Assembly: GCA_013397115.1 (NCBI GenBank)
Contig: VWZW01002455.1
Location: 293,790 to 357,789, forward strand
Source of the DNA: Edolisoma coerulescens
Lineage: Eukaryota; Chordata; Aves; Passeriformes; Campephagidae
DNA: 64,000 nucleotides
Direction: 5' to 3'
Shown piece after piece: positions 1 through 12,640 of this stretch (within the stretch, counting starts at the first letter, position 1; each line of letters begins with the position of its first letter). The position numbers and the translations under genes are program-made. The notes below the pieces were generated by a model. It ran no database searches. It saw only the letters and a program-made list of their open reading frames with translations, and had not been told where the DNA came from.

Positions 1-1811
1 TCACCAAGCTCGCCAGGCTCCAGTGGGAATGGCAGACTGGAATGCACATTCTACTCAGCTCACCCTATGGAACTGGGAATCTCACCAAGCTTTCTAATCC
101 AAACACTGATATCTATATGACTTCGCAAGTACTCTGATCCAAAGGATATTTTCCAATACGGCCTGGAATCTCTGCCAGAATAACTATGCTTATCCCAAGT
201 GCCTGTCATCAGCTGCAACGTCATGAAACAATATGACAAAAAGCATCAGAAAAACCACTCTTACCTCTTACTAGCCAGTGCTGCATGGAAAACCTTGGGA
301 AACCTTCTATTAATGAACAGTTCTCTTCCCTTCCTAGGATTTATTTCAGTCACCTCCCCATATTCTCAAGCAAGGTCAATGTCTACATATGGTCTCTTTT
401 TACTTCTTATTGAACCATCTCTGCACTTACACATTTCACTTGATGCATGGGAAATCCCACAGGATACTAGTGACCTCCCAAAGCACAAACTCACTGATGA
501 AATAGAGATGCACTGGATCTTTTAGAGAGAGGATTTAGCATTCTGAGGGTAAAATTAGGAGCCAAGCAATGTCTTTGTCTTTTTCTAAAAAAATACCTCA
601 GGTGGAAGATCAGGATCCTTTCAGTAGACCAATGAGGATAAAACAAAACTGATTCTCCTTGCTGTCTTCAGGTAGTTCTTTCAAATTACACAATGCCCAG
701 CCTACACTTTGAAGGGAGTATCCTTGCTATTATCTAAAGGTGTATTGGAGTTTATATACATACAAGTATGTTAAAAATGTTTTATATTCTATAGTAACAA
801 CACTGAAATGTGCATTGACTTTAGCAAGTAGATGAAAAGTATTCAGCATAAAATGAGGAATTACATCTTTAATGGAGTTGCATGTGCAGAGAGGGGAACC
901 ACTTCTAAAGGTCAAGCACGGAATGTTTTTTAAAAAAGCGTAATTTTCTCTGGCAATGAGCTATGATTGTTCCCACGGGGGAAACAGGGAAGCGGGTTGA
1001 CTTGTGAAAGAGTTCCAGCTTTTAAAGGAAACCAGAACTTTTATCACACATCCTCATTCACAGCTTTGTGAGCTTGCTTCTGTCGTACGATCACTGTTTC
1101 AAGATAAGCTTAGTTCATGTTTCATTCCACAAGAACAGATAAAAGTAACAAGCATCTGCACACATTTGCCACTGTTCCAAGTCTAAGTGTAGAATTTCAC
1201 ACTATCATGGAATCACAGAATGGTTTGGGTTGGAAGGGACCTTAAGGCTCATATCGTTCCAACCCCTGCCCAGGGACAGAGACACCTTCCACTAGACCTG
1301 GTTGCTCGGAGCTCCATCCAGCCCTGGCCTTGAACAGCTCCAGGAATGGGATTTCTGAGTTCTTCTCCAAGAACTGTCCTGTTTATTTCAAGATCATGAT
1401 GGCCAAGTTTGTGAGAAGAAGTTTGTCCCACTGCACCTGGAAAAAGGCTGCAAGCTGGAGTTTCTTCTTTTCTTTTACTGATAAATACAACACAATTTTT
1501 TTTACAAATAAAAGAACCAAAAATTAAATTGATTAAATATAATATTTTCACAGTAATTCAATGCATCAAAGAAACTGGCTCTGGTAAATAAACATATTGG
1601 ACAAATTGACTGACAAAAGTCAATAAAATCCCAGGGTACACATTGAAAAGTATTTGTTTACAATCCCTTTTCTTTGTCATTAAGGACAGTTTTAATTCTG
1701 CCCATAGAGGAAAAAGTGCAACCTTTTCTCTTTCTTTCAAATATGTGTACGTGCATGTACATTTGTCCTACAAGTTCATTCAGTGCAGTACAAAATACAT
1801 CATCCACTTAC
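1..1811 (-). other. PREX1 intron 9, partial
   Basis: This intronic sequence follows exon 9 and runs off the window edge. No frame encodes the expected continuation (SLKLGMERDA-type text), so the next exon lies beyond position 1. The only recognisable element is a CR1 fragment at 1203-1347. The rest is AT-rich and without clear features. Confidence 0.85.
1203..1347 (-). mobile_element. CR1 LINE 3' fragment
   Basis: The plus strand reads ATCATGGAATCACAGAATGG followed by GTTTGGGTTGGAAGGGACCTT, then GACACCTTCCACTAGACCTG and GTTGCTC. This is the reverse complement of the CR1 3' end, which normally terminates in ATTCTATG-type repeats. The element is therefore inserted on the minus strand with its 3' end near 1203. 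It is a 5'-truncated, diverged copy of about 145 bp, typical for birds. The boundary near 1347 is approximate. Confidence 0.93.
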
Positions 1812-1961
1812 TCTCTCTCTGCTCCCTTTCCTTGATTATAGCATCCAACCACTTCTGTTTATCTTCGGCAGTCTTGGCCATACAGACAAACCACTTGTTT
1901 TTGGCTGTGTTGTGAATCTTCCAGCCATTTGTCACCGTGTAGCCATTGCTGTGGTAATCTG
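1812..1961 (-). CDS. PREX1: PREX1 coding exon 9 (end of PH domain)
   Basis: A 150-bp exon begins with CA, completing Ala from exon 8. It then encodes DYHSNGYTVTNGWKIHNTAK, NKWFVCMAKTAEDKQKWLDA and IIKEREQRE, and ends one base into the next codon (A, expected to become Ser with the following exon). This is the end of the PH domain with its C-terminal helix (KQKWLDAI). DYHSNGYTVTNGWK separates PREX1 from PREX2, which I recall as having FHSSGHIVVNGWK here. The acceptor is GTCTTTTGCAG. The donor GTAAGTGG overlaps a GA repeat (GAGAGAGA|GTAAGT). The next exon, encoding the linker into the first DEP domain, is not visible before position 1. Confidence 0.98.
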
Positions 1962-2904
1962 CTGCAAAAGACCAAAGCACAAAGCACACAGTGAGCAGGA
2001 AGCCTGCTCCTTTAACCAAACCAGTGTGGGACACTTGCAGTAAAATCATCTTCTTTGAAGACCTTGATTTCTGAGGTGTTCCTCACCAACTGGCCATGGA
2101 ACCAGCTGTACTTACCACTCTGGAAGTACAAGTACCAATAGGCTGTTCAAACTGACTGAATGCTTCAGTCCTGAAAGTGACACTTGCTGATTTCACCTCA
2201 GAAGGAGAACTGAAGTCTTTTAAATACAAGGATATCAGTGAAAAAGTCTATGATGTTTGTTCAGGTTAGTTGTTCGGAATTTTCTCAGGACGCTCTATCT
2301 TCCTGCACTGTACGGATTTCTGTCCACGCGACATGGGAACTCTTCATGTGTTGACTGTTTAAAGGACATAATACTAATTCCTGACTTATTACAGTAGGGA
2401 CAGGGGCTGGTGTGGCCTTTGTGGATGAAATCAGAAACCCACCCAGTCTTCTGTGTCAGTATACAAGAATCGTAACAGAACTGCCATTCCCATATTTTGC
2501 TCACGGCCACATGCCATGCTAATTTGGATACTAAGACTAGTATTTATTAGCATTCTAAACGAGAAGAAGATCCAGAAATTCTGTTATTTTAGCTGTAACG
2601 GCTTAAAATGTAAGACTGAAAGAAGACAGAAGTATATTTTATTAAATTAAGTTGGATTAGGAGAAAAAATAGACAAGATTTTGGGTACACATACTCTTCA
2701 TAAGGTCATTTCAGAAGGAAGGACTACTGCCTGAAAGCATTTCCAGTCTTTCAGCTACGTAAGTTGGTCCAATAATGAAGGTGCTACAAGTTCCATACAT
2801 TGCTTCAGTTATCACTAAAGGAGATGGACAAGTACTTTTGCACCACTTTCCGACACAAGACCTGAACTTGCTGTGTTGTTAAAAGACAATATTTAGTCAC
2901 TTAC
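1962..2904 (-). other. PREX1 intron 8
   Basis: A short 943-bp intron joins the two last PH-domain exons of the window, with GTAAGT at the donor and TTTTGCAG at the acceptor. I see no repeat or other feature in it. Confidence 0.93.
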
Positions 2905-3020
2905 CTGTTCCATCTTCCACATTCTCTACTTCCATGACTTCTGTATTTATTCGGCCCCTGAAGATATAAAGGGACCCATTGATTGACTTTGTCCTTTTAG
3001 ATGTTTTTTTCCCAGTAACT
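2905..3020 (-). CDS. PREX1: PREX1 coding exon 8 (PH domain, beta3-beta4 loop onward)
   Basis: A 116-bp exon starts with A, completing the Arg codon from exon 7. It then encodes VTGKKTSKRTKSINGSLYIF and RGRINTEVMEVENVEDGT, and ends with the first base of an Ala codon. It covers a basic loop and the next strands of the PH domain (about human residues 306-343). RGRINTEVMEVENV is a P-Rex signature. The basic loop VTGKKTSKRTKS appears one residue shorter than the human loop that I recall. The acceptor is CCTAATTGCAG and the donor is a consensus GTAAGT. Confidence 0.97.
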
Positions 3021-6000
3021 CTGCAATTAGGATGAAGACAGTTAGCAACACACAAGCAAACGGTCTAACATATATATGAACAAATCAATCTGAGATAAGA
3101 TTATTAAAGGAGGATTCCAATATAGTGATTGATGGTATCTGACCACATCTCTGGTGTTAAATAATTGGAATACTCATTCAGATTTCCAAGATAGGTGTGT
3201 ACCAGAGTCAGTACAGCAGTAACGAGCTTGTTTTGCCAGATTATGTGAAGACGCGGGTGGCTTCAAGATTTATGTTCTTGATGACCGACTGAAATACGTG
3301 TCCATGAACAGCACATGGCCTTGGGATGACAACTGCAGTACCACCTGACAACATTACGTTTGACTCCTTTGTTTGCCTAAAGCTTTCATCAATTTGTGGT
3401 ATGCACAAAGCTTCAAACATGAAACGAACCATACAGAGAAGCCAGTGCCACATGTCCTGCCATGCGTGTTACACGTTGCTGTATGGGAAAATTCTGCTGT
3501 GGCAATTTTGCACCCAAGTTTACATCCTTATCCATAAGGTTTATAGTGCCTCTGTTGAAGTTTCTTACAAAAAATTCAGGAAAGCGCTTTTCATTACTAG
3601 TTACGTTCTGTTTTTTACGCCTAAAATAGGTTTAAAACTATCCAAGTGACACCTGTTGTGCTTTAATATCCAAGAACAACCCTGCTATGCAAGCCAAAAC
3701 ACAACTGGTCAAATGGTCATTAAGAGGTGGCAGGTGTCCGAATCCCAGTCAGTGAAGGGTCTGCTGTGGCAGCTTGCCAGGACCTCATAAGATTCAAAAA
3801 ATATTGCAGTAAAAATCATCTGGGGAAAAAATTTCTTGTCCGAGTGAAATACCTATAATAAACCGAGGTGAGATGAGAATCACCAATTTTTTCTGAACAT
3901 TTTTTCTTTTACAACTACCTTTAGTGATGAATACACATTTGGTGATGACCACATATTTACATCCAATCAGACTGACAGGGACTGAAGTCTTGGAGCTATT
4001 GGATCCTTTCCTAAAGACAACTCCTCAAGTCAAAAGAAAAGCTGTCCTGGCAGCCCTAGGGAAACCCTTTAAACATTCAGCCTATTTCCCTACATGAAAC
4101 ACACCATTCCTGACATCAGGATTCAATTTAAACAGCAGTCTATGATCCTGCTAAAACCAAAAAACAATACTCAGCCCTGAAAATCTATGTCATCAATTTG
4201 CCAGACTTCCCTAAGCTTCTGCCAAAGGAGCTATTACAGAGCTAAAATCATAGATCTAATTCTGATTCTAAACACACCTTACACTGGTTTCAACAATCCT
4301 ACTCCTAATTCATGTTATTGTGAAAAAATATGATATCCAGATTGGAATGCTGCATTGTTGACTACTTATCAAAGATTGAGCCCCGAATTCTGACTGCATT
4401 TTTGAATCAATGAATGCTCCACTGATTTCTACAAGTTAGCATAGCACAATGAGATGAGAACTAAGTCATTCAATCTCAAATTAGGAACAGACATACACAG
4501 TTTCTTAATGGGGTTTGGGTTTTTTTTAAGGTGTGTCCCTCTAACATATCAGTTGTTTGAGAGCAGCTGGCCAAATGGACACACCAACACAAAGGAAAAG
4601 ACATTGATTTCCATTCTGGACTAATTATAAATAGCAGAGAGACAGCAGAAATATCCAAAATTAAAGTAGCTCAGTGATCAAAATATATCTAGTACATTGG
4701 GCAACTCCCAGCAGACTTAATGAAATATTATGCTTTTTAATGGAAATCAGATCCTCAACATCCCATCAGTTCAAGTTATATTGTCAGACAAAGGTAAACA
4801 ATACCAATCCCTTAAGAAATCCAAGTGTTACAGCAGCCTCCTCCAAAATCAAGCCAAACTACAGAGGAGCTTGGTAATGTCTCCTGTACAAAAAGAAAGT
4901 TCTGCTTAAAGGGCACTAGAACATTTTGTTTTCTAAATCTTAGTGTTCCAGGAAAACTGCCTGGACAGCGCTGGAGTCAGGCTAACCTTAGCTACAAACA
5001 GGCTAGAAAAACAGTTTCTAAGAGCTCTGAAGAAGAAAAAGACTAGTATCAAATTAACCGGGGTTTTTTTAAGAAATAGTTTCTGTTAGAAAACACACGA
5101 ATTTCTGAACTCTGTTTCATAAAGAATTTTGGATTTTGGTAAATCTGGTGAAGTGTCCAAGTGAAGTGCTTCCTCTCCCTTGTGTCATTTCAGAGTCAGA
5201 ACGCTTCAGGCAGATAGCATTATAAGTCTTTTAGATTTAATGGTGTAATTTTTTTTAAATATAAACATTCATGTCTCATCTAATAATTTTGAATGTAGAT
5301 GTCACCCAATAATTTGTATTCAGGTTGTATAGATTCAGCATTATACACACACAAAAATGTCTGAACATTACTGAAATTAGTTTTCACAGTTTAATGGTTC
5401 CAAAATTTCCATTGTTTCCCCGGGGAAAAAAAAAAAGAGAAAAAAACACACAAGAACAAAACCAAAAACCAACCAAATTTTGAGAAATGAGAATTTTCTT
5501 TGGAGAGAACACTGGTTTTACAGAATTTCTACTTGGGTTGGCTGTTCTATTTGGCCATCACCAGTAAGGAAGTATAACTGAAAGCAGGGGGATTAAATTA
5601 CAGGAAAGGCAGGAAGAGGAGAAGGGAGTGCAGAGAATGCATTGTAAATTCAGAACAGACCAAGACATGAGAATGAGACTGGAGTCGTGAAGGTGAAAAG
5701 CTCAGGAACTGAAATACTGTATAACTGCTGCAGAAGCAAGTTGCCTTCCACTCTGCCAATGCTATTTTAATTACAAGCTGCAAGTGTTAATAATACTTAA
5801 GGTTTCTTAGGTGGATGATACAAAAAAAATTACTAGGATAAGAAAGGAAGGAAGACAACAAACAGAGCACATGGGCTGCAAATGCTGACAGCAACTGCCA
5901 AATCTTCATCTCTTTCTCACTCCCCTGGGCCCTGCATCTATTTAATGTTTGCTTCGTCTTCCACTTTCCCCTGTCTTGGCTTTATATCATTTTTCACATC

Positions 6001-6371
6001 ACCCTCTTCTGCTTAGCATAACTTCCCAATGTAAGTGGCACCTTCACATAATTCCTGGAGACCCAGCTGCCCTCAGAAGCTTTTTGTCTGTAAGAACTCA
6101 CCCTGTTCTTTTGCTGCATTGTTTTAACTCCTCTTTGGACTGCACGCTTCTCGGAGGGGCACTCCGTTACTGCCTGGAATATTTATCCTACCACATAGTG
6201 ACTTCTCTCTCCTATTGCCTAAGTAATTGAAATAGCCAAGAACAGAGGGAAGTTCCACCTGTGACTCAGCCCTACAGAGCAACAGAGAATACAGTGAGTG
6301 ATCAGTAATTGATCACACCTTCCGCTTACAAATCTTCTGAATGCTAAAACTGAAAATACAGAGGGACTCAC
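3021..6371 (-). other. PREX1 intron 7
   Basis: A 3351-bp intron between the two halves of the PH domain. It contains simple A-rich stretches, for example an A/C-rich run around 5424-5470, and no recognisable coding or transposon sequence. Confidence 0.92.
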
Positions 6372-6505
6372 CTGGATTTCCTCTTGCAATAGACCAAGAG
6401 ATTATCAAATAGAAAGAACATTCTTTCCTGGATGTTTCCTGCTGAGATTTTTAACAAAGTCCCTTGCAGCAAGAGCTGTGTGCAAATATCTGTCAGATTT
6501 GACCC
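6372..6505 (-). CDS. PREX1: PREX1 coding exon 7 (first half of PH domain)
   Basis: A 134-bp exon encodes GSNLTDICTQLLLQGTLLKI, then SAGNIQERMFFLFDNLLVYC and KRKS, and ends with two bases (AG) of the next codon. This is the start of the PH domain, about human residues 262-305. LLKI and QERMFF include the positions matching human K280 and R289, basic residues implicated in PIP3 binding, and both are kept. Met stands where I recall Ala in human (QERAFF). The acceptor is TTTATGTTTCAG and the donor is GTGAGT. Confidence 0.98.
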
Positions 6506-8028
6506 CTGAAACATAAAAACGAGAGATTAATTTTCCTTTATGAGTGCACAATGAAGATCTTTTATAAAACGCTCTTATTTCATCTGCCATTTAACTCATA
6601 AGGAGGAAGGTCTCCATTTCCTAACATGGCTAAACACATCATGTTTTGTCTTACAAATATTTTTTTTCAGTGTTCATACACTACAATAAATCTTCCCTAT
6701 TAAACTCCTGGGGACTCTTTTCCTGAAGAGAACTTTCACTCTCAAAGTAGCTGTACTGTGAGTCTCTCAAGACCATGAGTCTTCCCTTCATACCCTGAGC
6801 TATCATTGCAAATACCACAGATGACGGCTAAGGGAACGCTTTCTAGAAGTATAATGGTTTTTCCCTACCATTGCAGCTCTGATACTGACATTTGTCACTA
6901 TCAACCATCTCTGAAAAATCCTCTCACTGGTGATGCACCTCTCCAACTCTTTTGTTAGGAGTATATGCAGGTGCTCTTTGCTGGAGTTCTAACAAACACA
7001 AGCAAGCAGGACACAGAGCTGTGGACAGCAGTGGCTGAGCCCTGCACACGGGGCAGCCAGAGGTACCCGAGCTGGGTGCTCCAAGCACTCCAGCCTAGAA
7101 GCTTGGCCAGAACCTGAAAACCACAGGAGAGCACCTGCAAACACGTACTCCCTGAACTGTTACTCAGATTATTCTGAGGAAAAGCAATCATACAGTTCTT
7201 TAAATGAGGCCCTTTAGGACCAAAGTAGCTGGGCTGAAACAAAAAGTAACTATGAGACTTTCCAGGTCATTCTCAGGACAGGCAAACTGCACGTGTTCCC
7301 ACATTCTGAACAGACACACAGTCAAAAACTGCTCCTCAACAGTTGCTCCTCAACTGTTCTGTTGACCAAACAAGACAATCTGGCTAAACCTTAGGCGCTA
7401 GCCTTAAATTCCTTGATCTACGATTAGTTTGAAGGTACAAGAGCAACTAATCAATAAAGGTCCATTTTCAGAAAAATACCCTGAGGCCTTGGAAACATTT
7501 AGCACCAATTCTGGATCAGTTACTAGTTTATGCATTTGTCTTTAAGTTGGGAGGAAAAACAACTTAGGGTAACAGCAACTTCAACCCACACTTGGCATGC
7601 AGACAAGAAGGCAATGAGATGATACGACCCCCTGCCTCAAGTCCTTCTGGAAAAGAGAACTGACTTTTGCATTGCAGGACATTCATTATCAATGTGACTG
7701 CTTGATTTTCAAAGGTCCATTAGCCCTATATTCACAAATAACAGAAAAATTCTGCAAAACACAGGCATGAAATTCAGCTCCCTCTAGAAAGTCACCACAC
7801 AAAGATCTGTTTGAATGATTTCAGACATTGCATGAAAGACTTTTTCTTTTTTTTTGGGAAAGGTGCAGTCTGCTGCCATCAAGCTGTTCAGGGAAACTCA
7901 AATCAGCCTTTCTACGTGCAATGCAGTCGCTCTAAAGGTGTGAACAAAGCTTTGATTACACTGTTTGCTAAAGTGAACCTTGACAGGTGTGCTGTCCATG
8001 TCTTGCTTTTAGTTAGCAAGGAAGCAGC

Positions 8029-8168
8029 TATCATTTCACAGAAACCCAGAATAGCCTGGATTGGAAGGAATCTTTAAGCTCATCCAGTGCCACCCCCTGC
8101 CATGGGCAGGGACACCTTCCACTATCCCAGGTTGCTCCAAGCCCCATCCAGCCTGGCCTTGGACACTT
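8029..8168 (-). mobile_element. CR1 LINE 3' fragment
   Basis: The plus strand has CCTGGATTGGAAGGAATCTT, CCACCCCCTGCCATGGGCAG, GGACACCTTCCACTATCCCA and GGTTGCTCCAAGCCCCATCC, followed by AGCCTGGCCTTG. This is the reverse complement of the CR1 3' region, so the copy lies on the minus strand. It is short and diverged; the terminal repeat end is degraded (TTCACAGAAACCCAGAATAG). Confidence 0.93.
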
Positions 8169-8175
8169 CTAATAA

Positions 8176-8194
8176 CTCTAATTAGAAATTAGAG
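8176..8194. repeat. Short inverted repeat, 8-bp arms and 3-bp loop
   Basis: CTCTAATT (8176-8183), AGA, then AATTAGAG (8187-8194) form a perfect stem with a three-base loop. It lies directly next to the 5' break of a CR1 fragment. It is AT-rich and may be chance. Confidence 0.8.
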
Positions 8195-8644
8195 TTTCTA
8201 ATCCAGTGCTTGCTAATCCGATCTTTTACACAAGAAATCCATACCACATGAAGCTAAGTGAAATACATTTCTAAGCTCCCAGAAAAACTAAAGGCTTGTA
8301 GGAATGGAAACTTCTGTTACTGAAACCAGTCCGGATTTCATCCAGATCTATCTGCTTTTCAAGTGAGATCTGCCCATTTGAAACGTCAGTTCCATTGCAG
8401 CTCTAACACCTTTCTTTCTTCCATAATCCATTTGTTCTGCTACAATTTAGCAGCAGCCCGCACACACAAAATAAACACTAATTTCTAAACTCCTCAGAGT
8501 GATGCTGCCCACACCTTCAAGAGCATCTACACATCACAAAAGAAACACAAATAAATCACTGTATGCAGCATGAGTTCTTAAACTCCAGCCCACTAAACTG
8601 TGCAGTTAACTGCCTCCAGGGAGCTTGCTGGTCCTGCATCCTAC

Positions 8645-8806
8645 CTCCCATCCTTCAATGTGGGACTGCAACTGTTCAAGGGCTTCCAGTTTCTCCATCT
8701 GTCTCTTGGTCTCATTGATATTTGTACAGACTGTCTTCATTGCCTGCAGTGCATTCTGGACAGCTGGGTGATCAGGATGCTTAGAGGGAGTCCTCTTAGC
8801 TAATTC
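8645..8806 (-). CDS. PREX1: PREX1 coding exon 6 (end of DH domain, DH-PH linker)
   Basis: A 162-bp exon encodes 54 residues starting ELAKRTPSKHPDHPAVQNAL and ending QSHIEGWE (about human residues 208-261). It carries the last DH helix, including CTNINETKRQ. The second Asn of NIN is codon 31 of the exon and corresponds to human N238, which is needed with E56 for exchange activity, so this half of the catalytic pair is intact. The exon continues into the helix leading to the PH domain. The acceptor is a T-run ending AAAG; the donor is GAG followed by GTAGGA. Both borders are phase 0. Confidence 0.98.
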
Positions 8807-11800
8807 CTTTAAAAAAAAGAGAAAACACAGAAACTGAGAAGTGGTTCATGCAAAGGTATGAGCATTAGCAAGCAATCCTGCAGGAAAATGCCAGAACCAT
8901 TGCAAAACTAAAGAGAATTTGGGGGCGTTTTACTGTAGATGCTGTTCTCCATTCTTTATCTGTACAGGGTTAATATGAATGCTGTTAAATAAATGAGGCA
9001 ATTGCACATGTTAAATACGCTACATTAAGAGAGCTCAAGCCAAGTATGTTTTGCTGGGTCAGATGTGTCTACTTTATATGTTCAGAAGCCTGGGGCACAT
9101 ATCCTGACGTGGATACAAACGACATCTCCGCTCTGAAGGAGTCCGTAAGAGTCTCTGCTTCACTCCTTTCAAAGCACAACAGCCCAGTTAAGCCCCATCC
9201 ACTGAAAAACAGCAGAGGCAAAACTCAGGACCTGACAAAATTAACTAGTTTGGCAAAAGGGGCAACCACTGTCAACTCACAATTAAATCCTTTTTTTAGA
9301 CCATTGGAATTTCATAGTCAGCCACAATTGGCTAAGAATACAATAAAGAAATCGAAAATATGGCTGGTAATTTTATCTTGACACATAATATGGTGTTTAA
9401 GACTGAAATACTTAACTTTCTCTCTATGTTTTGCCTCAATATGTTATTTGGTTGTTTAGAAGGCCTGTGCTGCTGAATCGCATTCGTTCTGCATGAGACA
9501 CAAGAATGAGTTTGGATACAGCCAGAGAGCCTGCCCAGCACTGTGATCCGAATGGAGCTAGATTGCTTCAACCCGTCTGTGATTTACAGAGTAACAGATG
9601 CACAGGGAAAGGAGGCTCGCTGCTACAAATGTTAGTTGGTATCACAAATGGAATTCCCTGAGGAAGTCTTTACTCTTCTTTTGCTGAAAGTGAGGCCAAC
9701 AAAAGTAAACGTCCAAAAAGCAAAGGCAGGAGACAGGTGTTATGCTTTGGTGACACTAGCCTCTGCTCCATGACTGCAACATAGATGACTCTCACTAAAA
9801 ATCAGTGAAGTTCTGTAGCTCCAGTGTCACCCATACTGCATTGGAAACAGGAATGTACACATTAGCACTGTCTAAACATCCCTTTCAAAAATATCCCCAA
9901 ATACAGAGAAAGACCACTTCATTCACAGCACACCCTGCTGCAACAAACAGCATCTTCCCCACGCTGGTCCCACCCCAGGAGCAGGAGAGGAGGCTGGGAA
10001 AGGCAGGGAGGGTGCTGGCTGGGACTGGCACTCGTCCCTCCACAGCCCTGTCTGAAGCCATCCAAGACAAAGCCGTGCTGCCATTTCCCAAAAGAGCAGA
10101 GCTAGGCACTTCCAAAACACAGGGAGAGAGCTCTGGGTACTTACTTCTTTTAGTGACACATTTATGATGTGTAAACTCTAAGAGCATTTGACAACATTTT
10201 GAAAGGCAGCTGAAAGACAGCCCAGATGGCAATCCCTGGGTAAGTCTTGTCCTCCACAAAGCCCAAAGACATTGCTGTCTGGAATTGCTATCTCACATAT
10301 TGCAACTTGTGCACTAATAGGGCCAGGAAATGAGGTTGCTGTCACTTGCAGAAAACTACTTCTTGCAAAGCGTTTCTTAAAATAATTCATAAAACACACT
10401 TTTCTTCCTTTGTTTTTCAAGAAGTCTCTGACATCCTTCCCGATGTCCTCCCTTACCACACAATACTGACTGTTTGTGTTCTTCAAACTGACAGCAAACA
10501 CACTTTGCAGCTGAAAGTTCCACGTTTCTTTATTTTAAAAATTCCTTCCTCCTATCTTTATTCTCCTGAGGATGTTCAGCATGGCTTTGTCCGAGGGAAG
10601 CTGGCACTGCACTGACTGGTGCAGAGCAGTGCTGCCGCAGCCCAGGGCACGCTCCGACCGCAGCTTCAGAGCTGCAGCCCTCGCTGACCTGCCGAGCAAC
10701 ACAGGTTTACTGAGACAACAAAAGACAACATATTTCTTGGTTTATCAGTTCAAAAAGTTGTGTTAATCAACAGTTCAGCTCCAAAATGTGCTTAAAAAAA
10801 AACCCAAACAAACCGCAACAAAAACCCAAACCACCTTTCTGTAAACATAAATGTTCCTGGGAGTTTTATATTTGTATTTTACAGTTTGGAATATTTGCCT
10901 GTATAAAATTCATTCTCTGCTTAAACTAACCAGAAAATAAATGTTACATCAGGCTTCCTCTGTGTACCTTCCAATCACAATAGTTTTTTTTATTCTGCAT
11001 ATTGTTAAAATTTGTAATTTATGTCAATGTCTGGGCAGGGTAAATACTTGACAAGCCATGGTACATTAGATAAAACAGATTAGCTTCAATGTGCCACCAA
11101 ACCTACAACATATGCTAATTTAAAATGCAATAAAAACATGTTTCCAGTTTTATAAATATAAGCAGTTATTTGTGATTATACATATGTGTGGAAGACAAAA
11201 GCATGATTTATAAATTGGCAGTGCTCCTTACAGCTCTGCAGAGAAAATAGACAATTTTTAATATTATGCTACATAGGGTTGGATTTCAACCACATAGTGT
11301 CATGAATCTAAGAGCAACACAACTTTTCTTGGGGGAGGGAAGCGGGGCGGGGTGGGAAACAACCCCCCAAAGATAAATATATTCAATTATGGCCAAGTAG
11401 AAGGTTCTGTTTCTTGAACAGCTATGAGAGGAATGGAGAGATGAGGGAGACAAAAAGGTAACCTTCTGTCATCCTGTTCTGTATGCACACCACTGGCTTC
11501 CCATCTTTCCCTTTCCAAGCACAGGCAGTGATTCATGAAGGCCTCACCGCTGGGCTTTCCTTTCCAGGGGTTTCTGACTCTGGGGACTGCTCTCTGCATA
11601 CAAGTTTTTCTGCCCCTCCCAGGGCCAGTGACTCTTCCCCACATGAAGCAATACATGATTACTGCCCTAATCATCCATGGAATTGTGTACACTGAGATAT
11701 TTTTAAAGGATCAGAGGTGGAATGTGCATTTCTGGCTGGAGTCTGAGCAAATCCTTAACAGACCAGAACTCAGCCAAGGCCCAAGCCCTGTGAACTCTGG

Positions 11801-12510
11801 GCTCTCAGAAGCCACAGGGTGCGGCTGTCATGTGCTGTGCATTCCTCCTGTGCCAGAGGAAGGAGTCAGAAGTGACTGTGCCTAACCCCCACACGATGGT
11901 GTGATTAACTCATGATCACCACTGCCCTAGGGTTTGCTTCTTGCTGACATAAATGCTCTTTATTAAGGGGAAAAGACTATTTTTGTTCAGAGACTGGTTT
12001 ACAAAACAGCTGCTTCTACTCTTATGCAGTAGGGTTGAGACTAGTTAATAGAGTCCCCCAGTTATCACGGGCAAGACAGAGCTGCCTTCACCCAAACCCT
12101 CCTGCTGGAAACATCTGCTCGCCAAGATCTCCAGCCACAGATCTGTGCTGGCTCCCAGTGGCTCACATGGTTTATGCCCTCAAGGTCTGGGTGTCCCTTT
12201 ACCTCTGCTACCTTCCTTCTTCCCAAAAACCAATGTCCATCACAGCCAACACAGTTTTGTTTTGCCTGACCCTAGTCCAAGCCCCTTTCTCAATTATAAG
12301 GAACTAATTTACTGACAAATTCTACATTAATTTTCTTGCATGCTGTCTGAAGCAGACAAGAACTGCACCGGGGCAAGAATATTAACATCATTACTTCTCC
12401 ATTTGTACAGAGATTATGAAATGCAATAGCTAGGTTTGAGTCCCATCTTTCAAACCACACAAAAGGCTTGCAAATTAGACAGAGAAAAAGCTACCAAAAT
12501 GATAAAACTA

Positions 12511-12640
12511 GAAAAAGAAAAACCCCAAACTCAACCAAAAAAACCCCCAAAAAACCCAAAACCCCAAAAAACAACCCTACCCACAAAAAAAACACACCCC
12601 CCCAAAAAAAAACCCCAAACCAAAAAACCCAACCAGAAAC
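12511..12640. repeat. A/C-only low-complexity tract (G/T-rich on minus strand)
   Basis: About 120 bases consist almost only of A and C, arranged as alternating A-runs and C-runs such as AAACCCCAAA and ACCCCCCCAAAA. The minus strand therefore carries many G-runs separated by T-runs, a pattern that could fold into a G-quadruplex. It lacks a strict repeat unit. Open frames through it on the plus strand are artefacts of composition. Confidence 0.9.

Larger units (their letters stand above)
6506..8644 (-). other. PREX1 intron 6
   Basis: A 2139-bp intron. It contains a CR1 fragment (8029-8168) and, immediately after it, an 8-bp inverted repeat (8176-8194). Nothing else is identifiable. Confidence 0.92.

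Noticed and set aside
9805..10259. Overlapping 120- and 124-codon frames on opposite strands
   Set aside because: Mirror-image open frames in a GC-richer stretch of intron 5, with no homology or splice context.
12511..12640. Telomere-like repeat
   Set aside because: A-runs and C-runs are irregular and do not form TTAGGG/CCCTAA units.
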